Positions 50,313-60,936 are shown, counted from the first letter of the stretch. The stretch is 64,000 nt of DNA from Variovorax sp. YR216 (GCF_900107745.1 NZ_FNRO01000011.1:124001-188000); one strand, 5' to 3'. Translations and numbers: made by a program. Notes: a model not told the origin generated them from the letters alone.

Positions 50313-51806
50313 TCAGCTGGCTGTAGCTTGACGAATGGCGCGCTCCCAGCGCGCCATCGCTTCGTCCGCCTTGTCGCGGCTCAGCGTCGGCATGAAGCGG
50401 CGCTCGACGCGCCAGAGCTTCGAGAGCTCGCTCACGTCGCTGTAGAAGCCGGTCGACAGCCCCGCGAGATACGCGGCGCCGAGCGCAGTGGTCTCGGTCA
50501 CCTCGGGCCGCACCACCGGGATGCCGAGCAGGTCGGCCTGGAACTGCATCAGCAGGTTGTTGACGCAGGCGCCGCCGTCCACGCGCAGTTCGGCCACCGG
50601 GGTGCCGCCCGCCGCGACCGCATCGCGGCTCATGGCCTGCAGCAGCGCGGCGCTCTGGTAGGCGATGCTTTCGAGCGCCGCACGCGCGATATGCGCCACT
50701 GTGGTGCCTCGCGTCAGGCCGGTGATGATGCCGCGTGCTTCCGCGTCCCAATACGGTGCGCCGAGGCCGGTGAAGGCCGGCACCATCATCACGCCGCCCG
50801 CATCGGGCACGCTTTCGGCCAATGCCTGCACATGCGCGCTGCCGGGAATGGCCTTGAGCCCGTCGCGCAGCCACTGCACCACCGCGCCGCCGACGAAGAC
50901 GCTGCCCTCCATCGCGTATTGCGGCTTCGTGCCGGTCTGCGCGGCGCTGGTCACGAGCAGGCCGTTGTGCGACGGCTGGAAGTCGCCGCCGGTGTGCATC
51001 AGCATGAAGCAGCCGGTGCCATAGGTGTTCTTCGCCATGCCGGCCTCGAAGCAGGCTTGGCCGAAAAGGGCGCTTTGCTGGTCGCCGGCCACACCGCCGA
51101 TTGGCAGGCTGCGATCGAAGAGACCTGCCGCGGTATCGGCGAAATGCGCGCTCGACGGCTTGACCTCCGGCATCAGCGAGGCGGGGATGTCGAGCGCCTT
51201 CAGCAACTCGGCGTCCCACTGGTTGGTGTGCACATCGAAGAGCATCGTGCGCGAGGCGTTGCTCACGTCGGTCACGTGCACCTTGCCGGCGGTGAGCTGC
51301 CAGATGAGCCAGCTGTCGACGGTGCCGAAGGCCAGCTCTCCGAGTTCGGCCCGCGCGCGCACTCCCGGCACGTTGTCGAGCAGCCAGCGCAGCTTGGTGC
51401 CGGAGAAGTAGGCGTCGATCACGAGGCCGGTCTTTTCCTGGATCGTGCCGGCCATGCCGTCCTCGCGCAGCCGCGCGCACAGGGGCTCGGCACGGCGGTC
51501 CTGCCACACGATCGCGTGATGCACCGGGTGCCCCGTCTTGCGGTCCCACACCACCGTGGTTTCGCGCTGGTTCGTGATGCCGATCGCATGGATGTCCTTG
51601 GCAGTCAGCTTCGCCTTGGCGAGCACGTCGCGCGCGGTGGCGAACTGGTCGTTCCAGATCTGCATCGCGTCGTGCTCCACCCAGCCGGGCTGGGGATAGA
51701 TCTGCGGCAACTCGCGCTGCGCGATGGCGACGATGCGGCTCTCACGGTCGAAGACGATGCTGCGCGAGCTCGATGTGCCCTGGTCGAGGGCAAGCAGGTA
51801 GGTCAT
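50313..51806 (-). CDS. glpK: glycerol kinase
   Basis: 497 residues, the usual length. FGGY-family kinase: N-terminal LALDQGTSSSRSIVFD (phosphate 1 loop), the substrate residues around NQRETTVVWD, GDQQSALFGQACF, and VDGGACVNNLLMQFQADLLG (adenosine motif). Makes sn-glycerol 3-phosphate from glycerol and ATP, the step before GlpD. It is minus strand, upstream of the repeat and next to glpR, in a glp cluster that also includes glpD and an ABC glycerol importer. Confidence 0.96.
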   Translation of the reverse strand: MTYLLALDQGTSSSRSIVFDRESRIVAIAQRELPQIYPQPGWVEHDAMQIWNDQFATARDVLAKAKLTAKDIHAIGITNQRETTVVWDRKTGHPVHHAIVWQDRRAEPLCARLREDGMAGTIQEKTGLVIDAYFSGTKLRWLLDNVPGVRARAELGELAFGTVDSWLIWQLTAGKVHVTDVSNASRTMLFDVHTNQWDAELLKALDIPASLMPEVKPSSAHFADTAAGLFDRSLPIGGVAGDQQSALFGQACFEAGMAKNTYGTGCFMLMHTGGDFQPSHNGLLVTSAAQTGTKPQYAMEGSVFVGGAVVQWLRDGLKAIPGSAHVQALAESVPDAGGVMMVPAFTGLGAPYWDAEARGIITGLTRGTTVAHIARAALESIAYQSAALLQAMSRDAVAAGGTPVAELRVDGGACVNNLLMQFQADLLGIPVVRPEVTETTALGAAYLAGLSTGFYSDVSELSKLWRVERRFMPTLSRDKADEAMARWERAIRQATAS

Positions 51807-51873
51807 GCGTCAATTGCTCCTGGAGTCCGTTCGGATTGTCTTCCCGCCGCGCCGCGTAGCGCGCCCTTCGGGA

Positions 51874-51961
51874 GCTGCCGCGGAACCGGCTCTGCCGGGC
51901 CGCCAGCAGCGCCCCCGGCAGGGGGGTGGCGAAGCGACACGAAGTGCGCGCAGCCTGGGGG
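51874..51961 (+). repeat. REP-like two-hairpin element, copy 5
   Basis: Outer stem GCTGC (51874-51878) with GCAGC (51906-51910), inner CCGGC-TCT-GCCGG, CCCCC/GGGGG hairpin, terminal CTGGGGG (51955-51961). It lies between glpK and glpR; the CTGGGGG end is 11 bases from the glpR stop. Confidence 0.85.
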
Positions 51962-51972
51962 CGAGCAACAGT

Positions 51973-52734
51973 TCATGCAATCACGCAGCGTACTTGCGCG
52001 CGTTCGATCAATTCCGGGAAGGGCGGTGGAGGTTCCGCGTCGGTAAACAGGCAATCGATCTGCGAAAGCTTTGCAAGCTCGATCATCGCGGGCCGGTTGA
52101 ACTTGCTCGCGTCGGCGGCCAGCCACACCTCGCGCGCCTGCGCGATGATGGTCTGCGCCACCTTCACCTCGCGCAGGTCGAAGTCCCGCAGCGTGCCGTC
52201 GGCCTCGATGCTCGACACGCCGATCAGCGCGATGTCGACCTTGAACTGCCGGATGAAATCCACCGTCGCCTCGCCGACGATCGCGCGGTCGCGCAGCCGC
52301 ACCGAGCCGCCGGCCACGATCACCTCGCAGTTCGGGTTGTCGCTCAGGATCGTCGCCACATTGAGGTTGTTGGTGATCACGCGCAGCCCGGTGTGCCCGA
52401 GCAGCGCTTTCGCGATCGCCTCGGTGGTCGTGCCGATGTTCAGGATCAGCGAACAGTCGTTTGGCACCTTCGACGCCACCGCGCGCGCAATGCGCGCCTT
52501 GCCATCGGCATGCAGGTTCTCGCGCTGCTGGTAGCCGATGTTCTCGGTGGTCGAGCTCGGCACCCGCACGCCGCCATGAAAGCGAGTGAGCAGGCCTGCG
52601 TCGGCCAGCCGCTGCACGTCGCGGCGCACGGTTTGAAGGGTCACGCCGAGCATGTTGGCCAGTTCGTCGACGTTGATCGACCCGCGCGAGCGCACGGTGT
52701 TGAGGAGCTTGAGTTGTCGGGGGTTCGAGTTCAC
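51973..52734 (-). CDS. glpR: DeoR-family glycerol-3-phosphate regulon repressor
   Basis: 253 residues. DeoR-type N-terminal helix-turn-helix (IDVDELANMLGVTLQTVRRDVQRL, starting at the DeoR signature RGSINVDELA), and a C-terminal sugar-phosphate-binding domain with NIGTTTEAIAKALL and VGVSSIEADGTL. Divergent from glpD, and in the same cluster as glpK, so GlpR is the natural call; effector expected to be glycerol-3-phosphate. Confidence 0.93.
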   Translation of the reverse strand: MNSNPRQLKLLNTVRSRGSINVDELANMLGVTLQTVRRDVQRLADAGLLTRFHGGVRVPSSTTENIGYQQRENLHADGKARIARAVASKVPNDCSLILNIGTTTEAIAKALLGHTGLRVITNNLNVATILSDNPNCEVIVAGGSVRLRDRAIVGEATVDFIRQFKVDIALIGVSSIEADGTLRDFDLREVKVAQTIIAQAREVWLAADASKFNRPAMIELAKLSQIDCLFTDAEPPPPFPELIERAQVRCVIA

Positions 52735-52766
52735 GGGGCAGAAGGGAGGGGCGAATGAATTTAGAA

Positions 52767-52782
52767 CGAAAAGAAACGAATG
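52767..52782 (+). promoter_or_regulatory. candidate GlpR operator
   Basis: Two AACGAA direct repeats (52767-52772 and 52777-52782) spaced exactly one helical turn apart, in the 94-base gap between divergent glpR and glpD. A further ACGAAAA occurs at 52802-52808. DeoR-family repressors often bind repeated short sites near divergent promoters, so this is the best candidate. No comparison with a known consensus was possible. Confidence 0.5.
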
Positions 52783-52828
52783 GACTTAAGGGTTAACGCC
52801 GACGAAAATCGCGTACTAAGGAACCAAA

Positions 52829-54496
52829 ATGAAAAGATTCGAACACGAATTCCCTTCAAATCGCGCCTCGCGCCAACCTGGAGACCCCGTTTTCGTGCGT
52901 GCTCCCCAAGCGTCATCCGCCGCAACCGAGGCCGACTGCGACGTCCTGATCGTCGGCGGCGGCATCAACGGCTGCGGCATCGCACGTGACCTCGCGGGGC
53001 GCGGCTGGCGCGTCATCCTCTGCGAGAAGGACGACCTCGCGGCCCACACTTCATCTTCGTCCACGAAGCTGATTCACGGCGGACTTCGCTACCTGGAGTA
53101 CTACGAGTTTTCGCTCGTGCGCAAGGCGCTGCAGGAGCGCGAGGTGCTGCTGAAAAGCGCACCGCACATCATGTGGCCGCTGCGTTTCGTCATGCCCCAC
53201 GACCCCTCGATGCGGCCGGCCTGGATGATCCGCATGGGGCTCTTCATGTACGACCATCTCGCCAGGCGCGAGGTGCTGCCCGGTTCGCGCAGCGTGGACC
53301 TGCGAAAGCACAAGGCCGGCGAACCGCTCAAAAGCGCGTTCAAACGCGGCTTCGTTTATTCGGATGGCTGGGTGGACGACGCGCGCCTGGTGGTGCTGAA
53401 TGCGCTCGATGCGCGCGAGCGCGGCGCCGAGGTGCTCACCCGCACCCGTTGCGTGAGCGCGCAGCGCAGCGCCGACGCATGGACCGCCGTGCTCGAAGGC
53501 CCCGGAGGCCGGCGCACCGTGCGCGCCCGCGCGGTCGTCAACGCGGCGGGGCCGTGGGCCGAAGCCTTCCTGCGCGGCGTGGCCCGCTCGGCGCGCGACG
53601 AGGCGCTCGCCACCCGGCACCTGCGTCTCGTGAAGGGCAGCCACATCATCGTGCCGCGCGTGTTTGCACATGACCATGCCTACATCTTCCAGAACCCGGA
53701 CAAGCGGATCATCTTCGCGATCCCGTACCAGGACGACTTCACGCTGATCGGCACGACCGACATCGAGCTGCCCGGCGACGACCCCGGCGCAGCGCGCATC
53801 AGCGACGACGAGGTCGACTACCTCTGCACGCAGGCCAGCCGCTATTTCGAAAAGCCGATCAAGCCCTCGGATGTGGTCTGGACCTACTCCGGCGTGCGCC
53901 CGCTGCTCGACGACGCCTCGGGCGACCCGTCCGCCGTCACGCGCGACTACCTGCTCGAATCCAACACCGCCGCCGCGCCGCTGCTGTCGGTGTGGGGCGG
54001 CAAGATCACCACCTTCCGCAAGCTGGCGGAAGACGCCGCCGCTGAAGTCGGCCTCATGCTTGGCGATGCGCGCAAGCCGTGGACCGAAGGCGCCTTCCTG
54101 GCGGGCGGCGATCTGTCGGCATGGATCGGCCCGACGAGCCGCACATCGCGCCCCGATGTCGACTTCGAGCGCTTCGTCGCCGAAGTGCGCAAGCGCCATC
54201 CGTGGCTCGACGCCGGCATCGCGCGGCGCCTTGCACGCGCTTACGGCGCACGCATCACCGAGGTCATCGGCGACGCACGGTCGATGGCCGACCTCGGCCC
54301 CGCTGTCGCCCCCGGCCTGCACGAGCGCGAGTTGCGCTACCTGCAGAACGAGGAATGGGCGTGCAGCGGCGACGACGTGCTCTGGCGGCGCTCCAAGCTC
54401 GGCCTGCACTACACCCGCGTCGAGCGCGAGCAGGTCAACACGTGGATGCAGGTCCATGAACCCGACAAAGAGGAGGTCCATGCAGCTGTCACTTGA
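52829..54496 (+). CDS. glpD: glycerol-3-phosphate dehydrogenase (aerobic, FAD-dependent)
   Basis: 555 residues. Dinucleotide-binding VLIVGGGINGCGIARDLAGRG near residue 31, KLIHGGLRYLEYYEFSLVRKAL (typical GlpD signature), and the C-terminal region with LLSVWGGKITTFRKLAE. Oxidises glycerol-3-phosphate to dihydroxyacetone phosphate at the membrane, feeding electrons to quinone. It overlaps the first gene of the ABC importer by 17 bases, which puts uptake and oxidation in one operon. Confidence 0.96.
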   Translation: MKRFEHEFPSNRASRQPGDPVFVRAPQASSAATEADCDVLIVGGGINGCGIARDLAGRGWRVILCEKDDLAAHTSSSSTKLIHGGLRYLEYYEFSLVRKALQEREVLLKSAPHIMWPLRFVMPHDPSMRPAWMIRMGLFMYDHLARREVLPGSRSVDLRKHKAGEPLKSAFKRGFVYSDGWVDDARLVVLNALDARERGAEVLTRTRCVSAQRSADAWTAVLEGPGGRRTVRARAVVNAAGPWAEAFLRGVARSARDEALATRHLRLVKGSHIIVPRVFAHDHAYIFQNPDKRIIFAIPYQDDFTLIGTTDIELPGDDPGAARISDDEVDYLCTQASRYFEKPIKPSDVVWTYSGVRPLLDDASGDPSAVTRDYLLESNTAAAPLLSVWGGKITTFRKLAEDAAAEVGLMLGDARKPWTEGAFLAGGDLSAWIGPTSRTSRPDVDFERFVAEVRKRHPWLDAGIARRLARAYGARITEVIGDARSMADLGPAVAPGLHERELRYLQNEEWACSGDDVLWRRSKLGLHYTRVEREQVNTWMQVHEPDKEEVHAAVT

Positions 54497-55562
54497 CCGC
54501 GTCTCCAAGAAGGTGGGCGCGCAGACCTGGCTCTATCCGCAGAGCATCGCGCCGCGCAGCGGCGCGGTCACCGTGCTGCTCGGCGCCACACAGGCCGGCA
54601 AGACGAGCCTCATGCGGCTCATGGCCGGCCTCGACGCGCCCACCGAGGGCAAGGTCTTCGTTGACGGCAAGGACGTCACCGGCGTGCCGGTTCGCGAGCG
54701 CAACGTCGCGATGGTCTACCAGCAATTCATCAACTACCCCTCCCTCAAGGTCGCCGAGAACATCGGCTCGCCGCTCAAGCTGCGCGGCGAAAAGAACATC
54801 GAAGCCCGCGTGCGCGAGCTGGCCGACAAGCTGCACATCGGCATGTTCCTCGACCGCTATCCCGCCGAACTCTCAGGCGGCCAGCAGCAGCGCGTGGCGC
54901 TCGCGCGTGCCCTGGCGAAGAACGCGCCGCTGATGCTGCTCGACGAGCCGCTCGTCAACCTGGACTACAAGCTGCGCGAGGGCCTGCGCGAAGAACTCAC
55001 GCACTTGTTTGCAAGCGGTGATTCAACCGTGATCTACGCCACCACCGAACCCGGCGAGGCGCTGCTGCTCGGCGGCTACACCGCGGTGATGGATGCCGGC
55101 GAACTGCTGCAATACGGCCCGACCGCCGAAGTCTTCCACGCGCCGCAATCGCTGCGCGTGGCCCGCGCCTTCAGCGATCCGCCGATGAACCTCATGGCCG
55201 GACGCACGGTGGCCGACGGTGCGCAGATCGACGGCGGCCCGCTGCTGCCGCTGGCGCTGCCGCCCGAAGTCGAAGGCCCGGTGACCATCGGCGTGCGCGC
55301 CAGCGCCTTCGACGTGCGCCCCACCGAAGGCGAAATGGCCTTGCCCGGCAAGGTGGAGCTGGCGGAAATCTCGGGCTCCGACACCTTCGTGCACGTCGAA
55401 ACGCTGGTCGGTGAAGTGGTGGCGCAACTCACCGGCGTGCACCGCTTCGAGCTCGGCGCGGCGATCACGCTGTACTTCAGCGCATCGCAAGCCTACGTGT
55501 TCGACAGCAGCGAGCGGCTCGCGGTCGCGCCCGAGTGGCGCAGGAAGAAGGGCTGGCACTGA
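54480..55562 (+). CDS. glpS: glycerol ABC importer ATPase GlpS-like
   Basis: 360 residues, AGGAGG at 54471-54476 before the ATG at 54480, which overlaps the glpD end. Walker A GATQAGKTS (a non-standard but consistent GxxxxGKT/S), signature LSGGQQQR, Walker B LMLLDEPLVNLD, and a C-terminal TOBE-like regulatory domain. In the Rhizobium glpSTPQUV importer two different ATPases are used; this is the one with an intact signature. Switch histidine replaced: the H-loop appears as YATTEPGEAL. Confidence 0.88.
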   Translation: MQLSLDRVSKKVGAQTWLYPQSIAPRSGAVTVLLGATQAGKTSLMRLMAGLDAPTEGKVFVDGKDVTGVPVRERNVAMVYQQFINYPSLKVAENIGSPLKLRGEKNIEARVRELADKLHIGMFLDRYPAELSGGQQQRVALARALAKNAPLMLLDEPLVNLDYKLREGLREELTHLFASGDSTVIYATTEPGEALLLGGYTAVMDAGELLQYGPTAEVFHAPQSLRVARAFSDPPMNLMAGRTVADGAQIDGGPLLPLALPPEVEGPVTIGVRASAFDVRPTEGEMALPGKVELAEISGSDTFVHVETLVGEVVAQLTGVHRFELGAAITLYFSASQAYVFDSSERLAVAPEWRRKKGWH

Positions 55563-55563
55563 C

Positions 55564-56630
55564 ATGGCACGCATCGACCTCGACCTCGCGCACGCCTACC
55601 GGCCCAACCCCACGCAGGACAGCGACTATGCGCTGCTGCCGCTGAAGATGAGCTTCCGCGACGGTGGCGCCTACGCCTTGCTGGGCCCTTCGGGCTGCGG
55701 CAAGACCACGATGCTCAACATCATCTCGGGCCTGCTGGTGCCGTCCAAAGGCACCGTCAAGTTCAACGGCCGCGACGTCACACTGGAGACGCCGCAGCAG
55801 CGCAACATCGCGCAGGTATTCCAGTTCCCGGTGATCTACGACACCATGACCGTGGCGCAGAACCTGGCGTTTCCGCTGCGCAACCGCAACATGCCGGCCG
55901 AACAGATCCGCAGGCGCGTCGGCGAGATCGCGGAGATGCTCGACCTGAGCGGCCAGCTCAACCAGCGCGCCGCGGGCCTCGCGGCCGATGCCAAGCAGAA
56001 GATCTCCCTCGGCCGCGGCCTCGTGCGCAGCGACGTGTCGGCGGTGCTCTTCGACGAACCGCTGACCGTCATCGACCCGCATCTCAAGTGGCAGCTGCGG
56101 CGCAAACTCAAGCAGATCCATCGCGAACTCAAGCTCACGCTGATCTACGTCACGCACGACCAGGTCGAGGCGCTCACCTTCGCCGAGGAAGTGGTCGTCA
56201 TGACGCGCGGCAAAGCGGTGCAGATCGGCACCGCCGAAGCGCTGTTCGAACGGCCCGCCCACACCTTCGTCGGCCACTTCATCGGCTCGCCGGGCATGAA
56301 CTTCCTGCCGGTCACCAGCACCGGCGGCATGCTCGACATCGCTGGCGCGCGCCTGCCGGCCGCGCGCGAGCTGCCCGAAGGCCCTCTCAAGCTCGGCATC
56401 CGCCCCGAATACGTCACGCTGGTCGAAGCCAGCACGCCCGGCGCGGTGCCCGCCGTGCTCACCCAATCGCAGGATGTCGGCACACACGTGATGCTGACTG
56501 CGCGGCTCGGTGAAAGCACGGTGAAAGCGCGTCTTGCCCCCGACGCGCCGTTGCCCGAAGTCGGCAGCACCGTGTGGCTGCGGATAGTCGGCACCAAGAG
56601 CTGCTTTTACCGTGATGAGGAGCTGGTCGC

Positions 56631-56634
<4 letters not shown>
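55564..56634 (+). CDS. glpT: glycerol ABC importer ATPase GlpT-like, degenerate signature
   Basis: 356 residues, one base after GlpS. Walker A GPSGCGKTT is canonical; the Q-loop is VFQFPVIY; the signature motif is GLAADAKQKISLGRG instead of LSGGQ; Walker B AVLFDEPLTVID and the switch His in YVTHDQVEAL are present. So the two ATPases are complementary: GlpS has the signature and no switch His, GlpT the reverse. C-terminal TOBE domain. Name follows the Rhizobium glpSTPQUV system and should not be confused with the E. coli GlpT permease. Confidence 0.88.
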
Positions 56635-57520
<886 letters not shown>

Positions 57521-57524
<4 letters not shown>

Positions 57525-58333
57525 ACGAAGACCGCTTCCAGAAGCGCACCCTGTTCATGGTGCTGTATCTCATCTTCGCGCTGTTGCCCATCTACTGGAT
57601 GATCAACATGAGCTTCAAGACGAACGAGGAGATCCTGTCGAGCTTCTCGTTCCTGCCGCAGACCTTCACCTGGGACAACTACCGGCGCATCTTCACGGAC
57701 GAATCCTGGTACTCCGGCTACATCAACAGTCTGATCTACGTCGTCATCAACACCGTCATTTCGCTGTGCGTGGCGCTGCCTGCCGCGTATGCGTTCTCGC
57801 GCTATTCCTTCCTCGGTGACAAGCACGTCTTCTTCTGGCTGCTGACCAACCGCATGACGCCACCGGCGGTCTTCCTGCTGCCGTTCTTCCAGCTCTATTC
57901 GACGGTCGGTCTGATGGATACGCACATCGGCGTCGCGCTCGCGCACCTGCTGTTCAACGTGCCGCTCGCGGTGTGGATTCTCGAAGGCTTCATGAGCGGC
58001 ATCCCGCGCGAGATCGACGAGACGGCCTACATCGACGGCTACTCCTTCCCGCGCTTCTTCCTCACCATCTTCCTGCCGCTCATCAAGGCGGGCGTCGGCG
58101 TCGCGGCCTTCTTCTGCTTCATGTTCAGCTGGGTCGAGCTGCTGCTTGCGCGCACCCTCACCAGCGTCAACGCGAAGCCCATCGTCGCGACGATGACCCG
58201 CACGGTGAGCGCATCCGGCATGGACTGGGCCACGCTCGCGGCGGCCGGTGTGCTCACCATCGTGCCCGGCGCCATTGTCATCTGGTTCGTGCGTCACTAC
58301 ATCGCCAAAGGCTTCGCGATGGGGAGGGTTTGA
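57521..58333 (+). CDS. glpQ: glycerol ABC importer permease GlpQ-like
   Basis: 270 residues from the ATG at 57521, overlapping the end of GlpP. MalG-type permease; EAA loop EIDETAYIDGYSFPRFFLTIFLPLIK near the C-terminus. First helix FMVLYLIFALLPIYWMI. The second half of the membrane pore. Name follows the Rhizobium importer, not the E. coli phosphodiesterase. Confidence 0.9.
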
Positions 58334-58335
58334 TC

Positions 58336-58644
58336 ATGCTTGACTGGATGGTGTGGACGACGCCGGTGGCGATCTTCTTTACGTGCGTGGTGCTCGCGTT
58401 GATCGGCATGACCGTGTGGGAAATCAAGTCGCCCACCACGCTGCGCCGCGGCTGGCTGCCGCTCGAAACCACACGCGGCGACCGGCTCTTCATCGGGCTG
58501 CTCACCGCGGCCTACATCAACCTCATCTTCGTCGGCATCGCCGGCAAGCTGCAGGAATGGCTGAGCCTCGATGCCGAGCCATCGATCTGGATCAGCTTCG
58601 TCCTCTCGATGCTCGTGCTGATGCTGATCATGCGAAAGGGCTGA
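58336..58644 (+). CDS. glpU: DUF2160 small membrane protein, GlpU-like
   Basis: 102 residues, two bases after GlpQ. Three hydrophobic segments: TTPVAIFFTCVVLALIGM, LLTAAYINLIFVGIAG and WISFVLSMLVLMLIM, with WEIKSPTTLRRGWLPLETTRGDR between. DUF2160 family, found in glycerol ABC importer operons between the second permease and the binding protein. Role unknown; possibly an accessory membrane component. Confidence 0.88.
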   Translation: MLDWMVWTTPVAIFFTCVVLALIGMTVWEIKSPTTLRRGWLPLETTRGDRLFIGLLTAAYINLIFVGIAGKLQEWLSLDAEPSIWISFVLSMLVLMLIMRKG

Positions 58645-58728
58645 AGAGTTTTCAAACCGGACCGGCTCTCCGCTTTCCCGGAGCCGGCTTCCGAAACAAC
58701 CGCGGGAAGCGCCATCGAGGAGACATGT

Positions 58729-60459
58729 ATGAAGTTTCGCTACACAGCATTGGCAGTAGCCGCGGCGTCGCTGGCCATGCACAGCGCCTGGGCCGGGGAG
58801 GCGGAAGCGAAGAAATGGATCGACAGCGAGTTCCAGCCATCGAGTCTCAACAAGGACCAGCAGATGGCCGAGATGAAGTGGTTCATGGACACCGCGAAGA
58901 AACTCCAGGACAAGGGCGTGAAGGAGATCTCGGTCGTCTCCGAGACCATCACCACGCACGAGTACGAATCGAAGACCCTCACAAAGGCCTTCGAGGAAAT
59001 CACCGGCATCAAGGTCAAGCACGACATCATCCAGGAAGGCGACGTCGTCGAGAAACTGCAGACGTCGATGCAGTCGGGCAAGTCGATCTATGACGGCTGG
59101 ATCTCCGACTCCGACCTCATCGGCACCCACTACCGCTACGGCAAGATCATGTCGCTCACCGAGTACATGGCCGGCGCCGGCAAGGAGTGGACCAACCCCG
59201 GCCTCGACGTGAAGGACTTCATCGGCACCAGCTTCACGACCGCGCCCGACGGCCAGCTCTACCAGCTGCCCGACCAGCAGTTCGCCAACCTCTACTGGTT
59301 CCGCGCCGACCTCTTCGCGCGGCAGGACCTGAAAGACAAGTTCAAGGCCAAGTACGGCTACGACCTCGGCGTGCCGCTCAACTGGAGCGCGTACGAAGAC
59401 ATCGCCGAGTTCTTCACCAACGACGTGAAGACCATCGACGGCAAGCCCATCTATGGCCACATGGACTACGGCAAGAAGGACCCATCCCTCGGCTGGCGCT
59501 TTACCGATGCATGGCTCTCGATGGCCGGCTCCGCCGACATCGGCATCCCCAACGGCATGCCGGTGGATGAGTGGGGCATCAAGGTGGCGGCCGACAAGTG
59601 CACCCCCGTCGGTGCCAGCGTGTCGCGCGGCGGCGCGACCAATTCACCGGCAGCCGTCTATGCGCTCACCAAGTACGTTGACTGGATGAAGAAATACGCG
59701 CCCAAGGAAGCCACCGGCATGACCTTCGGCGAAGCCGGCCCCGTGCCCGCGCAAGGCCAGATCGCGCAGCAGATCTTCTGGTACACCGCCTTCACCGCCG
59801 ATATGACCAAGGCCGGCTTGCCGGTCGTCAACGCCGATGGTTCGCCCAAGTGGCGCATGGCCCCCGGCCCCAACGGCCCGTACTGGAAGCAGGGCATGCA
59901 GAACGGCTACCAGGACGTCGGCTCGTGGACCTTCTTCAAGAGCCATGACGCCAACAAGACCGCCGCCGCATGGCTCTACGCCCAGTTCGTGACATCGAAG
60001 ACCGTCTCGGCCAAGAAGAGCGTCGTCGGCCTGACCTTCATCCGCGAAAGCGACATCCGCCACGACTACTTCACCAAGAACGCCGACAAGTACGGCGGCC
60101 TGATCGAGTTCTACCGCAGCCCCGCGCGCGTGGCGTGGACGCCCACCGGCACCAACGTGCCCGACTATCCGAAGCTCGCGCAACTGTGGTGGAAGAACGT
60201 GGCCGAAGCCGTGACCGGCGAGAAGACGCCGCAGAAGGCGATGGACAACCTCGCCGAAGAGATGGACCAGGTGATGGCGCGGCTGGAACGCGCGGGCATG
60301 GCGAAGTGCGCGCCCAAGCTCGCGGCAAAGGGGGATCCGGCGAAGATGCTGAGCACCGAGCATGCGCCGTGGAAGAAGCTGGACAACGAGAAGCCGAAGG
60401 GGGAGACCATCGACTACAACAAGTTGTTGACGGCCTGGAGGGATGGGAAGGTGCGCTGA
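58729..60459 (+). CDS. glpV: glycerol ABC importer solute-binding protein GlpV-like
   Basis: 576 residues, GAGGAG before the ATG at 58729. N-terminal Sec signal MKFRYTALAVAAASLAMHSAWA, then a large family-1 type binding protein with ITTHEYESKTLTKAFEEITGIKVKHD and WTPTGTNVPDYPKLAQLWW. Long for a binding protein, as in the glycerol importers of alpha- and betaproteobacteria. Captures glycerol (or a related polyol) in the periplasm for the GlpSTPQ complex. A hairpin terminator follows. Confidence 0.9.
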   Translation: MKFRYTALAVAAASLAMHSAWAGEAEAKKWIDSEFQPSSLNKDQQMAEMKWFMDTAKKLQDKGVKEISVVSETITTHEYESKTLTKAFEEITGIKVKHDIIQEGDVVEKLQTSMQSGKSIYDGWISDSDLIGTHYRYGKIMSLTEYMAGAGKEWTNPGLDVKDFIGTSFTTAPDGQLYQLPDQQFANLYWFRADLFARQDLKDKFKAKYGYDLGVPLNWSAYEDIAEFFTNDVKTIDGKPIYGHMDYGKKDPSLGWRFTDAWLSMAGSADIGIPNGMPVDEWGIKVAADKCTPVGASVSRGGATNSPAAVYALTKYVDWMKKYAPKEATGMTFGEAGPVPAQGQIAQQIFWYTAFTADMTKAGLPVVNADGSPKWRMAPGPNGPYWKQGMQNGYQDVGSWTFFKSHDANKTAAAWLYAQFVTSKTVSAKKSVVGLTFIRESDIRHDYFTKNADKYGGLIEFYRSPARVAWTPTGTNVPDYPKLAQLWWKNVAEAVTGEKTPQKAMDNLAEEMDQVMARLERAGMAKCAPKLAAKGDPAKMLSTEHAPWKKLDNEKPKGETIDYNKLLTAWRDGKVR

Positions 60460-60486
60460 ACCTTCGCCTGGATCGAGAGAGATGAA

Positions 60487-60519
60487 CGCGCGCGGGGCCG
60501 GGGCCCTGCGCGCGGTTTT
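60487..60519 (+). terminator. intrinsic terminator of the glp importer operon
   Basis: GC-rich stem CGCGCGCGGGGCC (60487-60499) paired with GGCCCTGCGCGCG (60502-60514) with one G-T pair, followed by GTTTTG. The loop as drawn is only two bases, so the top pairs must open. It lies 28 bases after the glpV stop. Confidence 0.7.
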
Positions 60520-60543
60520 GCTTTGTCCCGGGCTCGCAAAGGG

Positions 60544-60557
60544 TTGATGGCCATCAA
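60544..60557 (+). promoter_or_regulatory. perfect FNR/DNR-type box
   Basis: TTGAT-GGCC-ATCAA, an exact match to the TTGAT-N4-ATCAA consensus shared by FNR, ANR and DNR/NNR regulators. With the site centred at -41.5 the transcript would start near 60592, and GAAAAT at 60581-60586 could be the -10 region. That leaves a short leader to the DUF2249 ATG at 60627. The downstream NnrS gene belongs to a family controlled by NO-responsive regulators, which points to DNR/NNR rather than FNR. Confidence 0.85.
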
Positions 60558-60626
60558 TGCAGGCATGCAATAGGGGCATCGAAAATGGATGCATCCCTCA
60601 TGCATCTGCAACCGCTGGAGCCCTCC

Positions 60627-60914
60627 ATGACCCTCACCACCTACGGTACCAAGATCGACGTTCGGCCCATTGCTCCGCGTGAACGCCATTCGCTCATCTT
60701 CAACACATTCCGCAGTCTGGGCGAGAGCGAGGCGATGGAACTCATCAACGACCACGATCCGCGACCGCTGTACTTCCAGTTCCAGGAGGTCCTGCCGGGC
60801 AAATTCGCGTGGGACGACCTCGAGAACGGCCCCGATACCTGGCGCGTGCGCATCACGAAGCTGATCGGGGACCACGGCAACGGTCGGTGCTGCGGCTCGT
60901 GCGGTGGAGCTTGA
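60627..60914 (+). CDS. DUF2249 domain protein
   Basis: 95 residues from the ATG at 60627, which lies downstream of the expected transcription start; upstream ATGs at 60585 and 60600 are less likely. Core IAPRERHSLIFNTFRSLGESEAMELINDHDPRPLYFQF followed by WDDLENGPDTWRVRITK is a clear DUF2249 fold. The C-terminal tail CCGSCGG is cysteine-rich and could bind metal. DUF2249 proteins are recurrent neighbours of denitrification and NO-response genes. Possibly overlaps the next gene at a GTG. Confidence 0.85.
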   Translation: MTLTTYGTKIDVRPIAPRERHSLIFNTFRSLGESEAMELINDHDPRPLYFQFQEVLPGKFAWDDLENGPDTWRVRITKLIGDHGNGRCCGSCGGA

Positions 60915-60936
60915 AGCAACTCCTGCAACCACAAGG

